64,000 nt of DNA from the NCBI GenBank assembly GCA_028532985.1, contig JANCIK010000001.1, forward strand, positions 3,596,001-3,660,000. Direction: 5' to 3'. Positions within the stretch are counted from its first letter, which is position 1. Each line of letters begins with the position of its first letter. Below are positions 11,543 to 27,011 of this stretch, in pieces. Made by a program: the position numbers and the translations under genes. The notes beneath the pieces are model-generated. The model saw only the letters and a program-made list of their open reading frames with translations. It searched no databases and was not told the origin of the DNA. This DNA is from Stropharia rugosoannulata. Its lineage: Eukaryota; Basidiomycota; Agaricomycetes; Agaricales; Strophariaceae.

Positions 11543-12467
11543 GCCAGTTCTCAATCTGCGGTGTTGGAAAAGAAATGCTCCATAACATGTGTTTTTACGA
11601 CGGCGTTTCTCAAGTTTCATTTTCAACTGGTATCTGCGCGTGATGCGGGGGCTTTGATTTTTTGGAAACTCAGTTCAATGTTTTCTTCTTTCTATCTTAC
11701 CTACTATGTCGTGAGTGATACAAGCCCCTTTGTCATGTGTCTAACTTTCCATATCCTGTTATCTTCATAATGCTTTATATACCAATTAGCAGAAATTTAC
11801 GTGACGTCGTTGAGAAAGGTATAGCGCCGTACAATAGCCGTTGTGCATTAGCATTTAAGGCTTAAGCGCCCGTTGTACTAACGCTAAGTATCATTGAGGT
11901 TTAGCCTTTCCAATATAGTTCAGAGAGAAAAGTTGACAATGTCCTTTACAAAATGTAACGATTGCATATTTCTTCAAAACAATAAGTTCCAAGTGTCGAA
12001 TTGGTCACCTAGAAGCAATCATATTCATTCAAGTTTTATACAAATTTTATAGATGCTTTGATAGTGTCTAGTATAACCAGTTCTTATTGATGGTGTATGT
12101 GCACTTTCTGGTGTTTTAATTAAGTAAGATTTTCGTCGTATTTTCGTTGCTTCACCTACAGAAAGAGCAAAGAAATTGGAGTTACGGTCGCAAATGTGGA
12201 CATCAGCTACCCCGGCAACACGTTCGGCGATCACGTGTACCTGCCTGACATAAGTACCCCTGGCGGCGGGCCGCGAAATATCACTGAGGCGGTGCACGAC
12301 AAAATGACCAACGTGTAGTCGACTGGTTCTACAGTCACTAACCGGATTCTATATATTCATAACTACAGTAAAGACGCCTTCAATCCAATCTTCATCCGTT
12401 GGCTGACCTAGATCCCGACAAAGTCACCTCTTGGCCACCTGCTGGATTTGGTGTCCCCACTTTTCAA
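11543..12467. other. Intergenic / promoter region of the P-type ATPase
   Basis: No gene seen. The 3' half would carry the ATPase promoter and includes a palindromic CACGTG E-box-like hexamer near 12234. An upstream non-ATG open stretch (from 12399) leads into the ATPase frame and is taken as 5' UTR. Confidence 0.45.
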
Positions 12468-16464
<3,997 letters not shown>

Positions 16465-19400
16465 ATGATCTCATAGGTGTGGCCCCTTCTTGCTTGGATT
16501 AATATGTTACTGTCATCGCGGTTGTGTTTCTACGTGGATTTAGATCGATATACACCCAAAAGATACCTTTACTACTGCAGTATTAACACTATCCCCCTTC
16601 TGTTAAACTTATATCACACCTATTCGGTCGCGGCGCTGTGCAAAAAAACAATAGTCATGCGGGCTACACGATGTATTTATTTAGTCTACTATCCATCTTT
16701 CCCTTTTTACTCTCACCCCGAGTGGTAGCAGTGGTTTATAATGGGGTTTCTTAGATTCAAGCTGTAATAATTTAAAAAAGATTTCGAGCTCGGTTACACG
16801 ACTTGAATGTACCAATTATTATTTTGAACAGAAGCATTTCGAATACTTGTGAGATGACTGGCAGCGATTTACCGGAGACTTCTACTAGGTAATCAATCAT
16901 AGAATCACGGCTTTTCCCGCAACGAACACTCCCAAGGTGGAACTGTCGCACTTGAGCTTTCGGAGCGCTTGAGCGCTTGAGCACTTATAATTTGATAGTG
17001 TTACGAACTTTGTACGAGCTATGACCATTTTTTTGGTTTGAAAATAGATGACCTTCAGGCGTCAGAACTCTGACCTTGAGGATGAAGCTGTAGCCGCCTA
17101 TGCAATAGGCAGGCAATGCATTAGTCTCCGGAAAAAATTATTCATTGTGGACACAACATACGCGTGGATGGAGACGAAGTCGCCGTAAGTACCCGGGCAT
17201 TTTATATGATTGAGAGGGATGAAGACCCTCGGGGACAAATTTTCGGTCGCCCGGAACTCTCATAATACTCGTATATCAATCTGACTATAGTCAGTACTAC
17301 TACTAGTACTCTGTCAGTAGTATTGTCCAAGCTGTCTCAATCGGGTTCGCGGTCACGAGGATGCCATGGGGTCTGGCAAGCGCTTATTTGCGTGCCGGCT
17401 CCATGCGGCAGGTTCGTCTTTGGTCCCCATCATTAAGCTTCTGCTTTCCCCGTGTCGCTCGTCGGAACTTGTCTTCAAGATGGCCAGGAAGCGTCTATGA
17501 ATGATTAAATGACTCACTGCATCCTTTCAGGCGACTTGTGACATCGTGGCATATACTTACTTCTGAAAGGAAACGGGGGCACCATTTTACTGTCAACATG
17601 CTGGCACACTAGTTAAGCGCCTTCACCGTTGAACTCTGTGGCATATACAAGGACCGAGGGTCAGCAGCTATGGTCGTATACTGTAATCTGTCTCAGCGTG
17701 TTGAGCACCGTACTCGAGCCTGCTGGACAACGTGTCCCGGGTTACTCAAGTAATACAGTGATTGTGTGACTCCCTCACGCCAGCAGTGCTTGCCTGAGCA
17801 TGCTGCAAAAAACATCATGCAAATTACGGCTTACACACTCTTGGACTTACACTGTGCAGTACTGGTTCATCTCTACCACTGCAGCAAGGCCAAAACGCGA
17901 TATTGTTGGCTTTGTAAAAGACCCCGACGCCGGAGCGTACCAGAAGCTGCGAGTTCTGTGTCAAGCTAGAATGTCTTCTTGCTTGCCCGGTGTAGGCTGC
18001 TAGTTTCGGATCCTGTTGGACTCACATTACGTGAGTATGCGTCTGTGGGTTAGGTGCTTGTCCTCCGTGACACTCAGCACCGGCAGCACGAGGCGTCGTT
18101 CCTGTGCGCGCGGAAGGCACTGCCAGCCAGAAGACCCTCTTTCTTCTAAGAAAGCTCAGTACATTCTGCGGCCCACCTTCAGTAGAGTCCTGTTCTCCAT
18201 AACTACAGTTACTGCTTTACACAGGCTGCAAGGTGTCTGAGTCACCTGTTAGGCTCAGCATCTAGAAAATAGGTCCTGTCATCGGAAGTGTCCTGTAAAC
18301 TTAATGTCGGATTAGATGTGGCCGCCTTTGATTAGATTAGCCCAATGAACAGGGCCTCTCTGTTTGCCTTGTAATAGTGTCAAGCAATGCATGCTATACT
18401 TTTAGCAGTGACAATGGCTTTTCAGAATGCTTTGAAACAGATTAGAAGATGCTTTTTGAAAGTTATACAGGCTGTGACAAAAATGATGATTGATCCCAGT
18501 GCTCTACGCGTGTGTAGAAGTTACTACATGCACGCTTCGCCCGGCGCCTATTATGTATACGTCTATGGGCCGCATAGAGCGCGGTGGCGGCCGCGTCCGC
18601 CTCCGTCGGCGTGCTCAGTCCCATGCCGGGTAACGCACTCCACCCCCAATTTACTTTCTTATACATAGCCTGGGTTTTCTCACCAAGCAGTCCGATATAG
18701 TTCACGATCAGGACCGTCCTACGTATGTAGGCTTTCAAAAGACATATGCACCGTCTTCCGCTTTCCCGGGATCGCCTATAAATCGCCAGATACGGATCGC
18801 TGCGGGTTGGAGTGCGGGGGCTCTTCGGGCCTTCAACGCCAAAGGGGGCCGTCGGAGAGCACTTGTCCGGTAAATATCTCCACCAGTAACACAGCCTGAT
18901 TTAGCTCACGCCTTTCTTTCTCACTCGTCTTAAAAATAAGGTATTCATTGGGGCTGCGGGGCCGTTGCGGATGTTTCGCATGCGCAAAGTCTATATCCTG
19001 CCGGCTGATGGCTGGAATAAGATGCGGTCAGTGTAAGGACTTGCCTACCTGAAATAAGATGGGAAGTAGAGGTCATAGACATGAAGGATTGGTGTGCCTT
19101 TAATAAAGAAGAGGGGCAAATTTCACATTTATTATCTTCATATAAATGTGATGTTCTTAGCCGCTTTAGCCTGAATTGAGATCGTGAGGGCTGATGGCTA
19201 TGTAAATGAGTTTCGGAGCAGTTAGCAGATGTTGCATAGTCAGATAACCACCTAGCAATGGCGTCATGGGTGTGTGCTCTGAGAGATTGTTTCGTTCCTC
19301 ATATGCCATAGACATGGATTTTCTAGTACGTTGAAGCGCAGAGAATTCTTTGGAACTGGTGAAACGGATGAGCTGCCCGGCGGTGTACCTATTACTGACG

Positions 19401-20139
19401 CAAGTGCCAAGCACCCACCTACATACAGTATTTCATCAGATAAGCTATGCATGAGCTAGCCTGCTTGAGAGGCCTAATATGAGCACACTCCTTCTAGAAT
19501 CGATTTGGCACTGGTTCGTGTGCTGCGAGGTGCTGCGGCGTGACTCCCGTATCAGTTAGGTCGAATGAGGACCCAAGACTCGCATGTCTCCAAGAGGATT
19601 GCACATGTAATCGCACAGACACCACCCGTTGCGAGGCCACGTTGACAGTATCATGTGCAGATAGGAGGCAGAGCGCCATGGGAAGCCATTTGAGAGCGAG
19701 GTGTCTGAAAATATCCGTTTGTCTGGAGTTGTCTGGATAAATAATTGAGAAAGGAGTGGTAGCCTGCAGGCACTGCAAGAGCCGTTGAGGCGCCTCGGGC
19801 TGCGCAAACCGTCGATCGGGAGTTAATATAAGAAAGAAGACGGACTAAATGTGGAGGAAAGGCGGGGGATGGATGGCGTTAAATTAGAGCGCCAGATTCA
19901 CATGGAGAAGGCCGGCGCGTGATTGGTCACACTAGCGACTCACCCAGCACCGACGCGCACGATCCGCGGGAGCCGCCATCCTTCTGTCTGCCACTACCAC
20001 CATCACCGCCAGCGACGCCCCAGCGGACGAGCGGACTATCGCCTGCAACCCTGATCGCTGTCGCCTGCGCCCTGCCTGACATCTGGGCCTTGTTCCGAAT
20101 TGGCTTCTGTGCTCACGCGGAAAGTCCGATAAAGAAATC
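16465..20139. other. Gene-poor 3.7 kb region
   Basis: Both strands lack a recognisable coding region. Short ORFs such as 18387-18668 (+) and 18463-18738 (-) overlap on opposite strands and look like chance products of a GC-rich patch. Around 17280-17330 there is a short stretch of near-palindromic tagtact units. The last 200 bases are the GC-rich promoter/leader of the next gene. Confidence 0.5.
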
Positions 20140-23100
20140 ATGGACGACGGCGTGCCAGTAGCCAGCAGCAGCAAACTTCCCACCGACACCCCCACCACCA
20201 CCAGCGAGCTTCTGCAGGAGCCTGAGCCTCGCCCCAGCCGCGTGCCCTTCCAGTCCCGTGCACCCCTCCCCTTGCTCGAAGCTCCCTCCCCCGCGGACTC
20301 TATTTCTCCCGCCCCAGCGTCCCCACCCCTTCCTGCCCGCTCCCCACTCCGCCCCCCAGCGCGCTCCATCTCATCCACCACCTCCGACTCCTCGCGCAGG
20401 ACCAGCATCTCCCAGTCCATAGACACCGCCGACACAATCAGTCTATCCCCCGATCCCCAGACACCCGCAGAAGCTGCCGTGACTGCCGCGATGAGCGTCT
20501 ACGACTCACGGCAGAGACACGAGTCCCTCGCCTCGCTCAGCGGCCTCATGGACCGCGTGCGCGAAGAGTACGGCCTCACAGGAAACATAGAGGACGCGAC
20601 GCCACCGCTGCGAGTCAAAGCTACGTTGTTCACGCCGCTTGAGCCATTCAAAGGTCAATCGTCCTTCAGCTCCTCGCCCACTTCGCTTATGAAAGGCGAA
20701 TCAAAGGAAGGCGAGGAAGAAAGGGACGCAGAGGAAGAGACCAACAGAGGCAGGGATTCTTCTAGCTCAACCATCAATTCTATGACTTCGCATCCCAGTC
20801 TCACAGCATCGTCAGCGTCCGTCAGATCCACACCACCCTCCTCAGTTGCGTCTCATGAAGCAGAGTCGACTACGACTGCAACCATGACCATGACGAAGAG
20901 ACATCACGCCCTGCATGAGCTACTTTCTTCTGAGCGAGCCTATGCTTCTGACCTTGCACTCATACGCGAGGTCCACATTCCACTTGCACTCGGTGAGTAA
21001 CTCAGATTTCTTCTTCGTTTCTGTTCTGTCTTTTCTCCATATTTCTGCCCAATTCATAGTTTCTTTTCTTGGCTGCGGGGCATGTCTCGATATATCGGAA
21101 CATCGAGCTGTGTATCCCATTTCTGCAAGACTTCGTAGCTCAAGGCTGCAATGTGCTTGTTCCGGTCCGTTTCCGTCTTTTCCGACGACCTGCAGGGCAG
21201 GATGGATATGCATGCAGGCCGGTTATTATCGATCTGTCTTTCGGGGGATGGTCCTATGTCCGATATGGGCAGACTGTTGTTTGTTGGCACTGCAGCAGTA
21301 AAGCCAGGTCGGACCCTTTGACCACAACCCCACTATTCGGCCTACTTTTCCGTTTCTATCACACCTGCTCGATTCGCCATTCTACTGAGAAAGTACGAGG
21401 GTGTACGTTCTTTAGGGTGATATGACCTTCTGCGCGTTGGATTATGGCAAAGAAGTGGCTATATGCGCCTCATTCGCTCGACTCATGGGTATACGCTCCC
21501 CTAACAGTTTGCACGGGCGGGAGAAGGTCGGCTTCCAAGCGACGTCGTAACATTTCCGTAGGCGGGCCTATTTTCGTTTGGGCGCAGCCTTGGCTTCTTC
21601 ATTGAATACCCTTTTAACTCCTTTCTTTCTTCTTGTGCGACCAAAGTCCAGCTGTGCAGTAGTTAATCAGACGAACTGACCTCCTATCTCCTGATCTTCT
21701 AGGCCAAACCGTATCACTGTCGCACAATATTCCACCACCCCCAGAATTGCTCTCGGCATCGGCTTCTACGGTCAACGTTGCTTCGGGTTCGAGCTCAGGT
21801 TCTAGTTCGCGCGTTGTGTCGACAGCGTCATCGGATTCACTAAACAGCCAGTCGCCGATGACAGCGGAAGACGCGAAAATTATTTTCAGTAATGTTTCTG
21901 AGCTTGCCATGTTCTCTGATCTGCTTTCAGAGGAGCTAGAACTGGCATTGGGAGACATCGTGGATGGAGGACAAGGAGAAGACTGCGTCGGAGCTTTGTT
22001 TTTGCGTATTGTGAGTACTTGCCTTTTATGGTCCGGTTGCCGATCGTTTATGGGCGCGTGTAGATTCCTGATTTGGAAAGGCCGTACAAGTACTACATCA
22101 CCCGCCATCCCACTGCGCTGCAGCACCTCCAAGCCCTGCCTCAGACACCTGCGCTACAGGCATACCTGAGCTATACGCAGACCGTTGCATCTACCGTGTC
22201 GCATGCATGGGATCTATCATCCTTACTTATAAAGCCTGTGCAGCGTCTGCTCAAGTATCCGTTGCTGCTTGGAGCGATAATCGACGAGACGCCAGACGGT
22301 CACCCCGATAAGGAGAACCTCAAGACGGCACGCGCGAAAGTTGAGGAGATTGCACGGAACGTGAACGAGGGAAGACGGCGTGCCGAGGTGGTCAAGGATG
22401 TCCTCACAAATAAGACCACAAGGAAAAACAGCACACCCGTAGGAGTCGCAGCGTCCGTCAATTTGTCAAAGGTAAAAAGCCTGCGCCATGGCGGGATTAC
22501 CGCGGCGACGATGCGTGTCTCGCAGCTCACTGAGGGCGGCGCTAGCGAGGCTGCCCTGGTCGATAGGATGCAGGCCGAACTCAAGCGCATCGAGGTGTTC
22601 GCGCAACAGTTCGCCAAGAATATTGTCGACTGGGGGAAGATGATGTCGAATGTAATGCTTGCGCTCCGGGGCTGGGCGCTCTCCTTCGGGAAAGTGATCG
22701 GCCTGAGCGCGGAGCAGCACAGCGAAGCATTCGATGCGTTCCTAGCCGTGGTCACCCAGGGCCTTCTCCCCCTCACCGCCGATCTCGATGCCGCGATCAA
22801 CGAGCGGCTGCTCAAAGACATGGCTCACCTTCTGATGACCATGAGCCAGCCCCTGAAGCTGCTGGCTTCGATGGCTGAGCAAGAACCGTACCATTATCAC
22901 CTGCTCACGATGCCCGTGTCGCAGAAGAACCGGCCCCCAGCCGCCCTTCTTGCTGCATCAACAAACTACCTCGCGCTCCGTGGCCAGCTGGCCGCCGAGT
23001 TGCCGACGTACCTTGCGCTTCTCCACAAAGGCTGCGCCGTCTTCGTGCGCCGGCTTGCCGACATCCAGACGCGCTTCTGGCGTGACGTGAAGGATCGCTG

Positions 23101-24799
23101 GGCTGAGCTGTGGGAGATGTTGCGGGTGGAGGAGGAGCTGAATGCTGGCTGGGAAGAAACATGCACTGTATGGTGTGCGCGATGGGCGGACGTTGACGAA
23201 GTTGTTCAGGCGCTGGGGATCACCCGGCCCGTCGTGCATGTCGTTCCGGTGATGGCGCAGGCACAGGCGCAGGCCAACATGCAGGCTATGATGGGTCGCG
23301 GCTATGCCACCCTCCATGCACAGCAAATGGCGACGCTGGAGCAGGAGCGCCAGCGCGAGCGCGGAGGGAAAGGACAGGATGCTTACTATGCGTACCCGGA
23401 CTTCTACACGCCTTTGACACCGCAATTAAGCACCCCGAAGGACCGCGAACGCGAGCGTCTCGAGCGGGAGCAGAAGGAGCGTGAGCGCGAATTGAAGCGT
23501 GAGCGGGAGCTGCACGAGAGGGAGCTGCGGGAGAGGGAGCGAGAGCAACGTGAACGGGAGAAGTACGAACGGGCTAATAAAGGGAAACCCAACGTCGCCG
23601 CTATCAATTCGATTTTCTCCTCCCTTGAGCCCGCCCACGCAAGTAGCTCAAAGAAGCATTCCACTGCAGTAAACGTTTCGTCGACGCTGGCTTCGCTTAA
23701 CCCGCAAGCTGGGGGCAGTGGTGTGTCACTGTATAATGTCTCGGGGCCCATGCCACTAGGATATCGCGAGGGCCGTGACCCCGGGAGGAAGGGTCGCGGT
23801 CGAGGGACGAGTGATGCCAGTATGTCTGCTGGTGGGTCGCGATCCAGTCATAGTGGGCATACGGCTAGCAGCGTCAACCTGAGCCACCGCACGCCTTCCC
23901 CTGACAGCGGCCGACATCTACCAGAGCACAGACCCACCCCAACTCGGAGGCGCACCCATGGTTCCGGGATGTCACAGGATTTCGAGGAGTACATGTCGCT
24001 CAACGGTGCAACGCTGCCCCCACCATACGAGGGCGCGCACTACCCATACGGCCCACCGAGCAGCCCACCGAGCAACAGTCGCACGACTAACAAGCTGAGC
24101 CGAAGGAAGTCGATGCCACTCGGGCATGCACCTCCGGAGCAGACTTCTGCCCGGCATGGCTCACATATTCCTAACGGAACAGAAATTGTAGTTATTGATG
24201 ACCATGTATATTATCAGCCATCTGGGAGTAACTGGGAGCAGTATACCCCCGAACAGGCAGTATCGCCTTCCCGGCCGAAGGAGAAGGAGCGGGACAAACA
24301 TCAAAGCAGAGAGCGCGGACGGACTTCCATTCCGCAAGCTCACTCTATGCCCAGCATGTCGTCACCGACAGGTCCCAAGGCCAAGTCCAAAGAACGTCCC
24401 ACTCACACGAGGAAGCGGTCAGGATCAACTAAATCTATCACATCCTTTTTTACTGGCAGCAGTTCTGATCGCAACAACAATCCTATGCCCCCTGATCCAC
24501 AGCCTCTCACATCCTCCCAGCGTGACTCCTGGGTTTCCAAGCCTGCAAAGTACATGTGCCAGGTCATTCATCCCTGTCGCCCGCCGACTTCTGTGCAGTA
24601 CTACTCGTTCCCCTTCTTCACCTTGCTAGTCGGAGACTTCTATGAGGTACTCCAGGAAGCTGGCCATCCCAGCATACACCCGAAGCTCCCTCTGTATGTT
24701 GATGACGGCGAAGACTGTCTATTGCTCTGCCGCGACAGGAATGGCGTTGTGGGATGGGCCTTAGCCAGTTTCCTTGAACCCGTGACCTTGTCGAGTTAG
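20140..24799 (+). CDS. Rho guanine-nucleotide exchange factor with DH, BAR and SH3-like domains
   Basis: Likely activates a Rho-family GTPase (Cdc42/Rho) at curved membranes during polarity or septation; comparable DH-BAR proteins are S. pombe Gef1/Gef3 and animal Tuba. Three exons (20140-20992, 21703-22010, 22064-24799) give 1,298 residues. Order: Ser/Pro-rich N-terminus (1-250); DH domain starting KRHHALHELLSSERAYASDLALI (written here in part) and continuing through VQRLLKYPLLLGAIIDETP (about 460); BAR-like helical region (about 540-780) with AFDAFLAVVTQGLLPLTADLD; a charged Arg/Glu coiled coil (about 850-890); a low-complexity Ser/Arg/Pro stretch; and a C-terminal SH3-like domain (PFFTLLVGDFYEVLQEAG, GVVGWALASFLEP). 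The first intron is 710 nt, long for this genome. No PH domain is visible, as usual when BAR takes its place. Confidence 0.88.
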
Positions 24800-25738
24800 A
24801 TTTTTTTTTGATTATCATCGTCGTACTAACACTATCTCTATCTCATTCTATCATCACCGGCTCCCTTTCCGTCGATATATTTTCTTCATGTTTTCTTTCT
24901 CTTCTTTTTGCTGTACCAAATGTATGTTGCTATGTACCTGCTTTTTCGTGTATGTACACTAATCATCTTCCCTAGTCCCACTCCTTCCTTACTGTACTAT
25001 ATTAGGCGAACACTTCTTGATTCCTATTCTTGTTTGGTTTTTCATTTATTTTCTTTCCTTTTATCTTTGTATTATACGGTTCTCTTTTTTTTCAGATTTA
25101 CTGTCGTTATCACTTCACCTACTATCCTCCAATCGCCGACTTCATCCTGCATTGTTACCATATTAGAATCGCTACATGCATGTGTGTACTAGAAGTTGGA
25201 AATATAACATTGCATTTTTTGTGCATTTTAAAATAAACTCTTGTCCACGGATGTACGGCCTTGCAATTGTAACTAGTAAGTGTATGGATTTTTTCTTATT
25301 GCCATCGAGCTGATGTAGAGTACATACAAGTGTTGTCATGGCCTATAATCTACTAGATATTGCATTGCTCAGGTCTATAGAGGGACCAGAGTTTACCCAA
25401 GGAATTTTTGACCGAAAAAACTTGTCGGGACTCGAACAGCACGAACGAGTCTCATGGACAGGCTTGGTCCACAAGAAAAGTTTCGCATTCCCAGGCCTGT
25501 CCAGTGTCGAGCTCTGCAACGCGCTCTTGGCGGACTTTATATCTATACAAGGGTTGGAAAGGATTGGGCTTATACCGAAACATGTATAAACATAAACCTA
25601 AATATGATCAATATTCTTGACGTACGGTGGCGATTGCTATGCGCTGATGCTAAAACATGAGCCGGTGCCAAGATCACTACAGTGATAGTTGTCTGCGAAA
25701 GCGGCGCGTCCAACATAGTAGATCCATAGCTTAATGAA
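24800..25738. other. 3' UTR and intergenic, pyrimidine-rich
   Basis: Follows the exchange factor stop and is strongly T/C-rich to about 25130, typical of a fungal 3' UTR. No gene recognised; ORFs at 25338-25660 overlap in three frames and are not supported. Confidence 0.5.
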
Positions 25739-26562
25739 ATGTATATAACCGAGACAAACTCACAGTACTCCGAACTACCAGTCTCACGAAAGATGACGCT
25801 TCCTTCACCGCACCAAAAATCAGTTCCTCGTCACCTTTCTCCTATGCACGTCGATGTACACTTGGCTATTGAACGCATACCCCACGTCACAACAAACTTC
25901 GAATGCAATAGTACAGTACACGGAATTCAATCGGGTCCTGACGTACTTCCCACGTCTGGAGCCGACAAGCGCGCATACAGCACGACTCCTAGCCATGCAG
26001 ATAATCAAAATTTCAATAACGAAGCAGAGAACTTACGACGATTACTTGATTCCTGGATGGAGAGGCTTCAGCTCATTAGCGTCCTCGTATGTATTTATTA
26101 TTCCAGTTTCACTGTATCTCTGATAAACATATCTTAGACCATATTTTTCGCATCTACAGAAGCTACTTTACTTAGCATTACTACGCCGCCGCAAGGTCAA
26201 GCAAAAGACCTGACCGCTTTGGCTTCCGCGGCCAACGCGGGTCTTACTGGAGGCTTAGTCCTTCACATCCTTGCAGGTACTATTTATCTCCTTAATATGC
26301 TTCAACGATCACGCAATCATCTTACCATTGTTCCGTATCTAGCATCTATCTCCTTCCTGGGAGGATTTTTTCTCATCAGAGTCAAAATTGACTGGGCATC
26401 CAAGGCACAGCAACAGCAATCCACCGCCGAGAGTGCCGCAATGATCACGCACACCGAGCACGTTCCCATTTCCCGCCCGAGCAAGTCCACATGCGCACGA
26501 GACGACATCGGCATTCCCTTCTCGCTCCATGGACATGAAGACGCAAGAAAGTCTCCTACATC

Positions 26563-26567
26563 ATTTC
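26563..26567 (+). repeat. Left target-site duplication (ATTTC)
   Basis: The five bases before the left LTR equal the five bases after the right LTR, the usual copia integration footprint. Confidence 0.92.
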
Positions 26568-26946
26568 TGTTGAAGTAAATCGTTTGCCTTTATTGCTCTT
26601 TCCTTTATCGCTCTTTGCCTTCTAATTGCTGTCTCGCTTACGCATCTTCGTAGCGCCAGTCACGTCACTACGTATTCTCTGATACATTGCGCTCTGCGCA
26701 CATGCTCACGATTCCCTTATCCGTTCAACGCATATCTTCGTACATACTATTTATCACTCACATTCACTTCACAGTCCCTCAGTCGTTCTTCTCAACGCTG
26801 AGGTGACTATTTCATTCATTCACGTACACACTACGTACTAACTTGATTATCTAGTTCCAAGTACTTACGAGAAACTAGGTAATAAATACATTAGTCGTTC
26901 TTCTCAACGCTGAGTTCCAAGTACTTACGAGAAACTAGTTTTCACA
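26568..26946 (+). repeat. Left LTR (379 bp)
   Basis: Starts TGTTGAAG and ends TTTTCACA. It carries internal direct repeats: a roughly 22-bp unit containing GTCGTTCTTCTCAACGCTGA occurs near 26781 and 26892, and a 24-bp unit beginning GTTCCAAGTACTTACGAG near 26853 and 26914. These may be enhancer-like or arose by slippage. It would supply the promoter and the 5' R region. Confidence 0.95.
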
Positions 26947-26960
26947 GGTTATGAGCCCTG
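26947..26960 (+). other. Primer-binding site, initiator-tRNA anticodon type
   Basis: GGTTATGAGCCCTG follows the left LTR directly. It is complementary to the anticodon stem-loop of eukaryotic initiator methionine tRNA (loop CUCAUAA), not to the tRNA 3' end. That matches the half-tRNA priming known for Ty5 and Drosophila copia. Confidence 0.75.
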
Positions 26961-27011
26961 TAGGCGACTACTGAACCAGCGTACACGAGAACATCCGAGA
27001 CTCACCTTTCA

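Noticed and set aside
17280..17330. Near-palindromic tagtact-type stretch that might be a mobile-element end or hairpin
   Set aside because: Short, imperfect, without a matching second end or target duplication.
18463..18738. Minus-strand 91-codon ORF in a GC-rich patch
   Set aside because: Overlaps an equally long plus-strand ORF; composition effect and no domain.
25425..25445. tRNA B-box-like GTTCGAGTC on the minus strand
   Set aside because: The flanking bases do not form a T-stem and no A-box or acceptor stem is placed correctly.
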